Shown here: piece by piece, positions 44,528 through 52,823 of the stretch
How the letters are laid out: the number at the start of each line of letters is the position of its first letter
Numbering within the stretch: the first letter of the stretch is position 1
From: Ancylobacter aquaticus
GTDB taxonomy: Bacteria > Pseudomonadota > Alphaproteobacteria > Rhizobiales > Xanthobacteraceae
Direction of reading: 5' to 3'
Assembly: GCF_004339465.1 (NCBI RefSeq)
Contig: NZ_SMFY01000003.1
Location: forward strand, 124,001-188,000
Length of the DNA stretch: 64,000 nucleotides
Translations under genes and position numbers: made by a program
Notes under the pieces: model-generated
Told to the model about the DNA's origin: nothing
Seen by the model: the letters and a program-made list of their open reading frames with translations, nothing else
Database searches by the model: none

Positions 44528-46591
44528 ATGACAGCCTCCGCCGCAGCCCCGCACGAGGTGGAATGCCAGCGCCACATCTGGATTCCGATGCCGGACGGCG
44601 TGAGGCTGGCGGCGCGGCTGTGGCGGCCGGCGGGGCTCGACCGGCCCGTGCCGGCGATCGTCGAATACATCCCCTATCGCAAGTCGGACGGCATGGCCGC
44701 GCGGGACGCCCGGGTCCATCCCTTCTTTGCCGCCCATGGCTATGCGTGCCTGCGCATCGACATTCGCGGCTCCGGCGATTCCGAGGGGCTGCTGGCCGAC
44801 GAATACACCGCGCAGGAACAGGCGGACGCCCTTGTCGCGCTGGAGTGGATCGCCGCCCAGCCCTGGTGTGATGGCCGCATCGGCATGATGGGCATCTCCT
44901 GGGGCGGCTTCAACGCGCTGCAGGTCGCCGCGCTGCGCCCGCCGCAGCTGAAGGCGATCCTCACGGTCGGGTCGACCGACGACCGTTACGCCGACGATGT
45001 CCATTACATGGGCGGCTGCCCGCTGAGCGCGAACCTCACCTGGTCGCAGACCTTCTTCGCCGACCTCTCCCGCCCGCCGGACCCTGATGTAGTCGGCGAG
45101 GGCTGGCGCGAGGCGTGGCTTGAGCGGGCCGACAAGGCCGCGCTGTTCATCGCAGAATGGACCCGCCACCCGCTGCGCGATGCCTATTGGCGGCAGGGTT
45201 CGGTGGGCGAGGATTATTCCCGCATCGAGGTGCCGGTGCTGGCCGTGGGCGGCTGGGCGGATTCCTACAGCAACGCCGTGCCGCGCCTCGTTTCGGGCCT
45301 TCCCGGCATGCGGTGGGGGCTCATCGGCCCGTGGGGGCACGACTATCCCCATCTCGCCGTGCCCGGCCCGGCGATCGACTTTCTTGGCGAGGCGCTGCGC
45401 TGGTGGGACCGCTGGCTAAAGGGCGTCGACACCGGCATCGAGAGCGAGCCGCTTTTGCGCGTGTGGCTGCAGGACGAGCTGCCCGCCGATCCCGCCCATG
45501 AGCAACGCCCGGGACGTTGGGTCGGCTTCGACGTCTGGCCCTCGCCCGACGTGGCCGTTCAGCCGCTTTATCTCGGCACCGCCGGGCTTGAGCCGATCCC
45601 GCCGCCGTCGGCGACGCTCACGCATCTGAGCCCGCTCGACATCGGCACCGGCGCCGGCGAATGGTGCGCCTATGGCGTTGCGGCCGACCAGCCGACCGAC
45701 CAGCGCGAGGATGACGGGCGCTCCCTGTGTTTCGACACGCTGCCCTTGCAGCAGGACGTCGCGGTGATCGGCCCGCCGGTGCTCCATCTGGAACTGGCGG
45801 TGGACCGGCCGCGGGCCATAGTGGCGGTGCGGCTGAACGATGTCGCACCGGACGGCACCTCGTCGCGGGTGAGCTATGGCCTGCTCAACCTCAATCACAT
45901 CGAGGGGCACGACCGCTTCACCGCGCTTCAGCCGGGGCGGTGCTACAGCGTCGCCATCGCGCTCAATGACGTTGCCCATCGCTTCAAGGCCGGCCATCGC
46001 CTGCGCGTCGCCCTCTCCACCTCCTACTGGCCGACCGTGTGGCCGGCACCCGAGGCGGCGACGCTGAGCCTGTTCACCGGCGCGAGCCGGCTCGACCTCC
46101 CGGTCTGGCAGCCGGGCACGGGCTCGCGCCTCCTGCCGGACATGGACCCGCCGGTGCTCCCGCCGCCCGAGCCGCGCACCCTGCTGCGCGCCGGTAGCTT
46201 CCGCCGCGAGGTGTCGCGCGAGCTGGTGTCCGGCCTGAGCCGAACGCATGTCCGCCTCGACTATGGCGAGGAGCGCATCGAGCCGAGCGGCATGGTGATC
46301 GGCCGGATCAACGACGAGACCTATGAGATCGCGGCCGGCGACCCGCTCTCCGCCCGCATCGAGACCGGTTGGACCATGACCCTGGCGCGCGGCGACTGGT
46401 CGGTCCGTACCGAGAGCCACGCCTGCATGAGCGGAGACGCCGCCAGCTTCCACATTTCCGCGCGGCTCGACCTCTTCGAGGGCGATGTCCTCGCCAAGAC
46501 GAGAACCTGGGACATCTCGATCCCGAGGGAAGGCACCTGCAACCACGACGCGGCCAACAGCGTCGCACATCCAGAGGAACAGAACGCATGA
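44528..46591 (+). CDS. CocE/NonD (S15) family serine hydrolase, second copy
   Basis: A 687-residue paralogue of the hydrolase at 40324 with the same order of blocks. Nucleophile elbow MGISWGGFNAL (Ser 124), Asp in GGWADSYSN, His in GPWGHDYPH, then a jelly-roll half with LELAVDRPRAIVAVRLNDVAPDG. No signal peptide. It lies between the ATPase and the binding-protein genes (three-base gap before, ATGA overlap after), which ties its job to the transported solute. Two different hydrolases in one uptake operon suggest two related conjugates or two bonds to cut. The biochemical reaction is not known from the sequence. Confidence 0.88.
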   Translation: MTASAAAPHEVECQRHIWIPMPDGVRLAARLWRPAGLDRPVPAIVEYIPYRKSDGMAARDARVHPFFAAHGYACLRIDIRGSGDSEGLLADEYTAQEQADALVALEWIAAQPWCDGRIGMMGISWGGFNALQVAALRPPQLKAILTVGSTDDRYADDVHYMGGCPLSANLTWSQTFFADLSRPPDPDVVGEGWREAWLERADKAALFIAEWTRHPLRDAYWRQGSVGEDYSRIEVPVLAVGGWADSYSNAVPRLVSGLPGMRWGLIGPWGHDYPHLAVPGPAIDFLGEALRWWDRWLKGVDTGIESEPLLRVWLQDELPADPAHEQRPGRWVGFDVWPSPDVAVQPLYLGTAGLEPIPPPSATLTHLSPLDIGTGAGEWCAYGVAADQPTDQREDDGRSLCFDTLPLQQDVAVIGPPVLHLELAVDRPRAIVAVRLNDVAPDGTSSRVSYGLLNLNHIEGHDRFTALQPGRCYSVAIALNDVAHRFKAGHRLRVALSTSYWPTVWPAPEAATLSLFTGASRLDLPVWQPGTGSRLLPDMDPPVLPPPEPRTLLRAGSFRREVSRELVSGLSRTHVRLDYGEERIEPSGMVIGRINDETYEIAAGDPLSARIETGWTMTLARGDWSVRTESHACMSGDAASFHISARLDLFEGDVLAKTRTWDISIPREGTCNHDAANSVAHPEEQNA

Positions 46592-47499
46592 ACCGGCCCT
46601 TCACCCGCCGCGCCGTCTGCGCCGCCGCAGCCGTGACGCTCGCGCTTACCGCCATCGCCGTGCCGCGCGCGCAGGCCGAGACGCCGATCAAGATCGGCTG
46701 GCCCAACATCACCGAGCAGGCCATGCTCGGCATCATGGCGGCGCTCGTCATCGAGAAGAAGCTCGGCCTGCCGGTGGAACGCTTCGCCAATCTCGGCGGC
46801 ACCGGCATCGCCCAGCAGGCGATCCTTTCCGGCGCCATCGACGTGCTGCCGGATTATACCGGCGACGCGCTTGCCAATGTGCTGAAGCTGGACCCGATCA
46901 CCGACCCGAAGAAGGCCTATGAGGTCGTCCGCGACGCCTACAAGGACAAGTACAAGATCACCTGGCTCGCGCCGACCAGCTTCAACAATACCTATGCGCT
47001 CGCGCTGAAGGCGGACAAGGCCAAGGAACTGAACATCAAGACCATATCGGACCTCGCCAAGCAGGCGCCGGAATGGACGCTCGGCTCCTCGGTCGAGTTC
47101 GCCGCCCGCCCGCTCGACGGCTATCCCGGCATGAGCAAGCATTACGGCTACAAGTTCGGCTCCATCAAGCCGATGGAGATCGGCCTGATGTATACGGCGG
47201 TCGACAGCGGCTCGGTCGATGTCATCGTCGCCTTCGCCACCGATGCGCGCATCGGCAAGGTGGGCCTCGCCGTGCTTGACGACGACAAGCTGTTCTTTCC
47301 CGCCTACAACGCCGCCATCACCGTGCGCGACGACATACTGGCCAAGCACCCGGAGATCGGCCCGGCCATCGAGGCCGTGACCAACTCGCTCGACACCGAG
47401 ACCCAGATCAAGCTGAACGGGCAGGCCGATATTGACGGCCTCGACATCGAGAAGGTCGCCGAAATCTACCTGAAGGAGAAGGGCTTTATTCCGAAGTAA
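46588..47499 (+). CDS. OpuBC/ProX-type osmoprotectant binding protein
   Basis: A 303-residue periplasmic solute-binding protein of the betaine/choline (OpuAC/OsmF) class. Residues 1-30 are a signal peptide with a twin-arginine-like FTRRAV and cleavage at AQA-E. Mature landmarks are IKIGWPNITEQAMLGIMAALV, AGD-type loop GAIDVLPDYTGD (the bound-cation loop region), SFNNTYALALKAD and SVDVIVAFATDARIG. It ends with KEKGFIPK. Start ATG overlaps the hydrolase stop (ATGA), with an AGAGGA upstream. A terminator-like hairpin follows at 47535. Confidence 0.92.
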   Translation: MNRPFTRRAVCAAAAVTLALTAIAVPRAQAETPIKIGWPNITEQAMLGIMAALVIEKKLGLPVERFANLGGTGIAQQAILSGAIDVLPDYTGDALANVLKLDPITDPKKAYEVVRDAYKDKYKITWLAPTSFNNTYALALKADKAKELNIKTISDLAKQAPEWTLGSSVEFAARPLDGYPGMSKHYGYKFGSIKPMEIGLMYTAVDSGSVDVIVAFATDARIGKVGLAVLDDDKLFFPAYNAAITVRDDILAKHPEIGPAIEAVTNSLDTETQIKLNGQADIDGLDIEKVAEIYLKEKGFIPK

Positions 47500-47534
47500 G
47501 GCGGGACGAGCCGTCGACGGACGACATCTCGGCG

Positions 47535-47559
47535 GGCCGGGGCCTTGGGCGCCCCGGCC
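47535..47559 (+). terminator. GC-rich hairpin after binding-protein gene
   Basis: Nine-base-pair perfect stem GGCCGGGGC / GCCCCGGCC with a seven-base loop, 35 bases after the binding-protein stop and before the nitrilase gene. Only two T residues follow, so it may be a weak terminator or a processing/stabilising hairpin that separates the nitrilase gene from the transport genes. Confidence 0.6.
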
Positions 47560-47580
47560 TTGCCTATAGAGGAACCCCTC

Positions 47581-48372
47581 ATGACCGACAGCCTGCGCAT
47601 CGCCATCGCCCAGAACGGGACGCCGCCGGAGAGCCATGACGAGGCGTTCGCTTTGCTAGAGCGGGCGGTCGCGCAGGCGCCGGACGCCGATCTCATCGCG
47701 CTGCCCGAACTCGCACTGTGCGGCTATGGCGCGCCCGAGCGCGTGCGCCGGCTTGCCGTGGCGCAGGACGCGCCGTTCATCGACCGGGTGCGGGAACTCG
47801 CCCGGCGCGCGGCCACCGGCTTTGTTCTCGGCTATGCCGAAGAGGCGGAGGGGGTGCTCTACAACGCCGCCATCGCCATTGGGCCGGAGGGCGGCGTTCG
47901 CGGCAATTACCGCAAGGTCAATCTCTGGGGCCCGCATGAGAAGGGCCTGTTCGCGCCGGGCCTGCCGTCGCCAGTCATGCCATGGAGCGGGCTGAAGCTC
48001 GGCCTGCTCATCTGCTACGATCTCGAATTCGCCGAGGCCGCGCGCGATCTCGTGCTGCGCGGGGCGGATACGCTCATCGTCATCAGCGCCACCAGCCATC
48101 CCTACGCCGTGGTGCCGGAGGTTCTCGTGCCGGCGCGCGGCTATGAGAATGGCTGCCACGTCGTCTACGCCAATGCCGTGGGGCGCGACGCGGCGTTCAA
48201 TTTTATCGGCATGAGCCGCATCACCGCGCCGGACGGCTCGGTGATGGCGGCCGCGACCTCCGAGGGGCCGGCGCTGATCGCGGCGGAAGTGAAGCGTGCC
48301 ACCGTGGAGGCCTGGCGGGCCGGCCACGACTATCTCGCCGACCGCCGTTCCGACCTCTACCGGCTGGGGTGA
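47581..48372 (+). CDS. Nitrilase-superfamily amidase (carbon-nitrogen hydrolase)
   Basis: A 263-residue carbon-nitrogen hydrolase. The catalytic triad is complete: Glu 43 in LIALPELAL, Lys 112 in NYRKVNLW and Cys 145 in LLICYDLEF. The family cleaves aliphatic amides, N-carbamoyl compounds or nitriles; the branch here resembles the short omega-amidase/carbamoyl-type enzymes and the substrate cannot be told. ATG at 47581 has GAGG about seven bases upstream; an earlier in-frame start would run through the hairpin leader. Positioned last in the hydrolase-transporter operon, it fits as a third hydrolytic enzyme for the imported compound. It converges on the reductase gene with a 53-base gap. Confidence 0.9.
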   Translation: MTDSLRIAIAQNGTPPESHDEAFALLERAVAQAPDADLIALPELALCGYGAPERVRRLAVAQDAPFIDRVRELARRAATGFVLGYAEEAEGVLYNAAIAIGPEGGVRGNYRKVNLWGPHEKGLFAPGLPSPVMPWSGLKLGLLICYDLEFAEAARDLVLRGADTLIVISATSHPYAVVPEVLVPARGYENGCHVVYANAVGRDAAFNFIGMSRITAPDGSVMAAATSEGPALIAAEVKRATVEAWRAGHDYLADRRSDLYRLG

Positions 48373-48425
48373 GATCGCGCGCCAGACCCCCGCACTTTGC
48401 CGGCCATGAAGGGGACGTCTCAGGC

Positions 48426-48983
48426 TCAGTGCGCGCGCCGATAGTGCAGAGCGACCGCGCCGTTGCGGAGCGGCTTGGCCGAGACAAGCGCCAGCCGTCG
48501 CGCACCGGGCAGCCCGCGCTGGTACAGGGTCGGGCCGTGGCCGGCGATCATGGGATGGACGAGGAACTGGTATTCGTCGATCAGATCCAGCCGGTCCAGT
48601 TCGGTCGCCAACGTGCCGCTGCCGAGGAGTACGCCGGCCGGAGTCGCGTCCTTGAGCCTCTGCACGCGGGTTCGCAGGTCGCCGGCGATGTGATGGCTGT
48701 TGGCCCACGGAAAGTCCGTTCGCGTCGACGACACCACATATTTCGGTTTGGCCTCCAGCTTGACCGCCCATTCGCGTATCGCCGGCGGCGCCTCGAAATC
48801 GCCGCGCGCCACCGCCGGCCAGTAGCTCTCCATCATCTCGTAGGTGATGCGGCCGAACAGCATCGCCCCGGCCTCGTCCATGAGGCGGGTGAAGAACGCG
48901 TGCGTCTCTGCATCCGCGATTCCCTCCTCATGGTCGATGCAGCCGTCGAGAGTGACATTCAGGCTGAAGGTCAACAGTCCCAT
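48426..48983 (-). CDS. Dihydrofolate reductase / RibD C-terminal family protein
   Basis: A 185-residue stand-alone reductase-fold protein of the RibD_C type (often labelled dihydrofolate reductase family). Visible landmarks are LTFSLNVTLDGCIDHEEG, AMLFGRITYEMMESYWP, KYVVSSTRTDF, GVLLGSGTLATELDRLDLIDEYQFLVHPMIAGHGPTLY. The NADPH-binding half is apparent; the true substrate is unknown and these proteins are rarely true DHFRs. It is a lone leftward gene between two transport systems, downstream of a hairpin that may end the second importer operon. Confidence 0.85.
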   Translation of the reverse strand: MGLLTFSLNVTLDGCIDHEEGIADAETHAFFTRLMDEAGAMLFGRITYEMMESYWPAVARGDFEAPPAIREWAVKLEAKPKYVVSSTRTDFPWANSHHIAGDLRTRVQRLKDATPAGVLLGSGTLATELDRLDLIDEYQFLVHPMIAGHGPTLYQRGLPGARRLALVSAKPLRNGAVALHYRRAH

Positions 48984-48991
48984 GCGACGAG

Positions 48992-49020
48992 CCTACGCCA
49001 TCCGCTTGCGAAGGCGTAGG
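48992..49020 (-). terminator. Stem-loop downstream of second importer operon
   Basis: Eight-base-pair inverted repeat CCTACGCC / GGCGTAGG with a 13-base loop, located between the stop of the leftward binding-protein gene (49071) and the next leftward gene (48983). A further palindrome, GGGGCGCGCCCC, lies at about 49054-49065. No T-run; may act as a transcript end or mRNA-stabilising structure. Confidence 0.5.
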
Positions 49021-49070
49021 GCTGTCGCGAGCGACCTCCCTTGGGATCGGGGAGGGGCGCGCCCCTTGCC

Positions 49071-49952
49071 TCAGATCAGCCCCTGCTGCTTGAGAAAGCC
49101 GGCCGCCACCTCTTCCACCGACTTCTTGTCGACGTCGATCGAGGCGTTGAGCTTCGCCATGGTCTGGTCGTCCAGCTTGGCGGAGAGGCCGTTGAGGATG
49201 TCGGCGAGCTTCGGGTTGGCATCCAGCACCTCCTTGCGGACGACCGGGGTCATCGCATAGGTCGGGAAATAGCCCTTGTCGTCCGTCAGCACGACGAAGT
49301 CGAAGGCGGGGATGCGCCCGTCGGTGGCGAAGACCAGGCCGACATCGACCTGCCCGTCCTTCAGCGCCTGATAGACGATGCCGGTGTCCATGCGCTTGAC
49401 GGATTCACGGCCGAAGCTAAAGCCGTAGCTTTCCTCCAGCGGCTTGAGGCCGTCGGGCCGGGCGTAGAATTCGGCGTTCGATCCGAAGGTCAGCGTGTCG
49501 CCGCCCTTGATCTTGGCGGCGAGGTCGGAGATCGAGACGATGCCCTTCGCCTTCGCATCGGCGGCGCGCATAGCGAAGGCGTAGGTGTTGTTGGCCTTGG
49601 ACGGGTTCAGCCAGACCAGGCCCTTGGGCGCGTCGAGCTCCTTCACCTTGGCGTAGGTCGCCTCGGCATCCAGCTTGTCCGTCACCTTGTTGAAGGTGAT
49701 GAGCGACGTGCCGGTATATTCCCAGTAGACGCCGATCTGGCCGTTTTCCTGCGCCTGGCGCAGCGGCGCGGTGCCGAGGCCGGCCCGCTTGTCGACCTCG
49801 AAGCCCTTCGCGCTGAGAAGCTGGGCGGTCATTTCCGCCATGAGTTGCTGCTCGGTGTAGTTCTTGCCGCCGACCACGATGGTGTCGGCGCTGGCCGCAC
49901 CGGCCAAGCCGAGAAACGCCGCCGCAACGGCCATAGCCTTCAGTAAACGCAT
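49071..49952 (-). CDS. Osmoprotectant (OsmF/OpuBC-type) binding protein, second system
   Basis: A 293-residue periplasmic binding protein. Signal peptide residues 1-22 (ASA-D cleavage). The mature protein opens TIVVGGKNYTEQQLMAEM, the hallmark of the YehZ/OsmF/OpuCC class, with IGVYWEYTGTSLITF for the cation cage region and MDTGIVYQALKDGQVDVGLVFATDGRI. It is a different subfamily from the protein at 46588, so the two importers probably have different solutes. It is the last gene of a four-gene leftward operon (permease-ATPase-permease-binding protein). Confidence 0.92.
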   Translation of the reverse strand: MRLLKAMAVAAAFLGLAGAASADTIVVGGKNYTEQQLMAEMTAQLLSAKGFEVDKRAGLGTAPLRQAQENGQIGVYWEYTGTSLITFNKVTDKLDAEATYAKVKELDAPKGLVWLNPSKANNTYAFAMRAADAKAKGIVSISDLAAKIKGGDTLTFGSNAEFYARPDGLKPLEESYGFSFGRESVKRMDTGIVYQALKDGQVDVGLVFATDGRIPAFDFVVLTDDKGYFPTYAMTPVVRKEVLDANPKLADILNGLSAKLDDQTMAKLNASIDVDKKSVEEVAAGFLKQQGLI

Positions 49953-49973
49953 CTTCTTCTCCTCTGGATGTTG

Positions 49974-50723
49974 TTATCTCAAGGGATTGACGCCGCGTGG
50001 CACCAGCCAGAACTGCAATTGACCGACAAGAAAATCGACCGCGACGGCGAGCAGGGCGGTCGGGATGGCGCCTGCCAGCAGGAGGCCGGTATCCATCAGG
50101 TCGATGCCGGTGAAGATCAGCTCGCCCAGCCCCCCGCCGCCGATGAGGAAGGCGAGCGGCACGGTGCCGACATTGATGGCCAGCGCGGTGCGGATTCCGG
50201 CGGCGATGACGAATAGCGCGTTGGGCAGTTCGACCTGGAACAGGATCTGCCTATTGGTCATGCCCATGCCGCGCGCGGCCTCGACGAGCGCCGGCGGCAC
50301 GGCGCGAAGGCCGGCAACGGTGTTGAGCACGATCGGCAGCAGGGTGAGCACCGCCAGTCCGAAGATCGCAGGCGGCGCCCCCAGGCCGAGCACCGTCATC
50401 GCCAGGGCGAGGATGGCCAGCGTCGGGATGGTGGTGCCCAGATTGATGATCTGCGCCACCAGCGGCCCGAACAGGCCGAGGCTGCGCCGCGCCAGCACGA
50501 TGCCGATGGGGATGCCGGTGAGAATGGCGATGGCACCGGAGATGGCGACCAGTTCCATATGCTGCAGGGTGAGGAAGTGGATATCCTCGCGATAGGCCAT
50601 CATCGCGGTCAGCGTGCCGCTGGCGCTCGCCCAGATGCCGAGCAGAAACACGAGGCCGAGCACGGTGAGACGCCAGAGGCTCGCCAGCGCCCGCATGGGA
50701 TGTGTCGCCTGCGCGCCCTGCAT
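49974..50723 (-). CDS. Osmoprotectant ABC permease, second system (YehY-like)
   Basis: A 249-residue inner-membrane permease. It has a long N-terminal helix (LTVLGLVFLLGIWASASG), a short periplasmic loop (YREDIHFLTLQHM) and then the five-helix core with EAA loop LVEAARGMGMTNRQILFQVELPNALFVIAAGIRTALAINVG. The ATG at 50723 overlaps the ATPase stop by one base (TGATG). It is followed after 21 bases by the binding-protein gene. The second permease of the system is at the other end of the operon. Confidence 0.9.
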   Translation of the reverse strand: MQGAQATHPMRALASLWRLTVLGLVFLLGIWASASGTLTAMMAYREDIHFLTLQHMELVAISGAIAILTGIPIGIVLARRSLGLFGPLVAQIINLGTTIPTLAILALAMTVLGLGAPPAIFGLAVLTLLPIVLNTVAGLRAVPPALVEAARGMGMTNRQILFQVELPNALFVIAAGIRTALAINVGTVPLAFLIGGGGLGELIFTGIDLMDTGLLLAGAIPTALLAVAVDFLVGQLQFWLVPRGVNPLR

Positions 50724-51829
50724 CACCTGTCCCGATAGGTTGCACCCAGAAGATGGGTGATGCCGCGCTGGGTGATGTAGCCCTGATAGACGCCGTCCGC
50801 GTCGATGCAGGCGAGCCAGGACTGGTCGTTGGTGAACATCTGCGACACCGCATTGCGCAGATTGTCGTCGACGCGCACGACGCTCGTCAGCTTCTCGAAA
50901 TGGTCGCCGACCTTGCCCCGCTTGCCGCGCAGGGCCTCCACACGAACGAAGCCCAGCACCTTGCCGTGCGGACCGACCATGACCACCGAAATGTGGCCGT
51001 GCTGCTCCATCAGCGCCAGCGCCGTCTCGACGCTGTCCTGCGGGCTGACGCGCGGGGGATCGGCGGTCATCGCGTCGCGCACCGTGATCAGGCGCAGGCG
51101 CTTCAGCGTGCGGTCGGCGCCGACGAAATCGGCAACGAAGCTGTCGGCAGGATGGGCGAGGATGGTGTCGGGCGTGTCGTACTGGACGAGCCGGCCGGCC
51201 CGGAAGATGGCGACGCGTGAGGCCATCTTCACCGCCTCGTCAATGTCGTGGCTGACGAAGATGACGGTCTTCTTCAGAGCCGCCTGCAGCTTCATGAACT
51301 CGTCCTGGATAACCTCGCGGTTGATCGGGTCGATGGCGCCGAAAGGCTCGTCCATGAGCAGGACCGGCGGATCGGCCGCCAGCGCGCGGATGACGCCGAT
51401 GCGCTGCTGCTGCCCGCCGGACAGTTCTTTGGGGTAGCGCTTGGCGTAGGCGGCGGGCTCCAGATTGACCATTTCCAGCAGCTCGGCGGCGCGCCGGCGC
51501 GAGGCTTTGCGGTCATGGCCGAGCATGTCGGGGACCACGCAGATATTGTCCTCGACCGTCTTGTTGGGAAACAGGCCGATCTGCTGGATGACATAGCCGA
51601 TGGAGCGGCGCAGCTGCACCGCGTCGACCTCGGTCACGTCCTTGCCGTCGATGAAGATGCGCCCGCCCGAAGGCTCGATCAGGCGGTTGACCATCTTCAT
51701 GGTCGTTGTCTTGCCGCAGCCCGACGGGCCGAGCAGCACGCATACCTCGCCGGCGCCGACCTCCATGCTGACATTGTCGACGGCGGTGGTGGCGCCGAAG
51801 ATCTTGGTGAGGTTCTTGAGCCGGATCAT
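50723..51829 (-). CDS. Osmoprotectant ABC ATPase with two CBS domains (OpuCA/ProV-like)
   Basis: A 368-residue ATPase subunit. Walker A GPSGCGKTTTMKMVNRL, Q-loop IQQIGLFPNKTV, LSGGQQQR, Walker B LLMDEPFGAIDP and H-loop SHDIDEA are all present in the first 240 residues. A C-terminal pair of CBS domains follows (about 250-305 and 310-365; VRDAMTADPPRVSPQDSVETAL, HISVVMVGPHGKVLGFV, VVRVDDNLRNAVSQMF). CBS pairs in this family tune transport to ionic strength or nucleotides. This contrasts with the shorter C-terminus of the ATPase at 43592. The gene sits between its two permeases in a leftward operon. Confidence 0.93.
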   Translation of the reverse strand: MIRLKNLTKIFGATTAVDNVSMEVGAGEVCVLLGPSGCGKTTTMKMVNRLIEPSGGRIFIDGKDVTEVDAVQLRRSIGYVIQQIGLFPNKTVEDNICVVPDMLGHDRKASRRRAAELLEMVNLEPAAYAKRYPKELSGGQQQRIGVIRALAADPPVLLMDEPFGAIDPINREVIQDEFMKLQAALKKTVIFVSHDIDEAVKMASRVAIFRAGRLVQYDTPDTILAHPADSFVADFVGADRTLKRLRLITVRDAMTADPPRVSPQDSVETALALMEQHGHISVVMVGPHGKVLGFVRVEALRGKRGKVGDHFEKLTSVVRVDDNLRNAVSQMFTNDQSWLACIDADGVYQGYITQRGITHLLGATYRDR

Positions 51830-51841
51830 GTCGCCCCGCTG

Positions 51842-52495
51842 TCAGGATTGCCGCAGCCCGACGGGCGTGAGGCGCCGCTGCAGCAGGAGAAGGCCGAGAT
51901 CGGCGAGGATGGCGAGCACGCTGACCGCGATGGCGCCGGTGATGAGCTGGCGCGGATCGGTCTGCGAGATCCCGCGCGAAATGAACACGCCGAGCCCGCC
52001 GGCGCCGATATAGGTCGCGATGGTGGCGATGGCGATGTTGAGCACGACTGCGTTGCGCACCCCGTTGATGATGACCGGCAGCGCCACCGGCAGCTCCACC
52101 TCGCGCAGCCGCTGGAACGCGGTCATGCCCATGCCGCGCGCCGCCTCGCGCAGCGCGGGGTCGATGTTCATGATGGCGGTGTAGGTGTTCCGGATGATCG
52201 GCAGCTGCGAATAAAAGATGAGCGCGATCACCGCCGGCAGATAGCCGATGCCCTGGCCTATGGGCGACAGTACCGGGATGAGCAGGCCGAAAAAGGCGAT
52301 GGACGGGATCGTCATGATGATCGCGGCGCCATACAGCACGCGGTCGGCCGCGACGCGGCTCTGGGTGATGAGAATGCCGATGGGCACCCCGGTGAGAATG
52401 GCGATGCTCACCGCCACGCCGACGAGCGAGATGTGCTCCCACCCCCGCGCGAGGATCTGCGACCAGTTGGCGATGGCGAAGTTCAGGGTTTCCAA
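51842..52495 (-). CDS. Osmoprotectant ABC permease, second system (YehW-like)
   Basis: About 217 residues with the OpuB-class core: SVAVSIAILTGVPIGILI-type second helix, PSIAFFGLLIPVLSPIGQGIG, and the EAA loop LREAARGMGMTAFQRLREVELPVALPVIINGVRNAVVLNIA. The open frame continues far upstream without start-like features; a TTG at 52495 preceded by GGGAAG eight bases upstream gives an N-terminus (ETLNFAIANWSQILARGWEHI) of normal family length, so it is chosen. First gene of the leftward operon, divergent from the MmgE/PrpD gene. Confidence 0.85.
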   Translation of the reverse strand: METLNFAIANWSQILARGWEHISLVGVAVSIAILTGVPIGILITQSRVAADRVLYGAAIIMTIPSIAFFGLLIPVLSPIGQGIGYLPAVIALIFYSQLPIIRNTYTAIMNIDPALREAARGMGMTAFQRLREVELPVALPVIINGVRNAVVLNIAIATIATYIGAGGLGVFISRGISQTDPRQLITGAIAVSVLAILADLGLLLLQRRLTPVGLRQS

Positions 52496-52823
52496 GGCCG
52501 TTGCTTCCCGAATGAGTGCCCGATCCCGCAGCCGAAGGGGCCTTGCTGCAACGCCTCTACTGATGCACGGGCAGGGTGCAGCTTTCGTAGGGTTTTTCGA
52601 CACCGGGGGCGAGGATTCCGACATCGCCGCCATTCCCCGGTATTTTTCACCGGCAATCGGCCGGGGCCAGGTTGTTACGATGCCCGCGACGGTTGTCGGT
52701 GTCATGTCGCGTTTCTGATGGCGCTCGTCGCAAAGGGCAGGGTGGCCGATCCGCGCGCCCTGCAAGGATTGTCGCTGTCGGGTTCGGCGTGTGCGTCCCG
52801 GCCGGCTCTCCAGAGGCGACACC
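52496..52823. promoter_or_regulatory. Divergent intergenic region, importer versus catabolic operon
   Basis: These 328 bases should hold promoters for the leftward importer and the rightward PrpD operon. A six-base inverted repeat, CCCCGG / CCGGGG, lies at 52635-52640 and 52661-52666 around a T-rich patch, a plausible operator for the nearby AraC-type regulator but unproved. No small gene was recognised. Confidence 0.4.
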
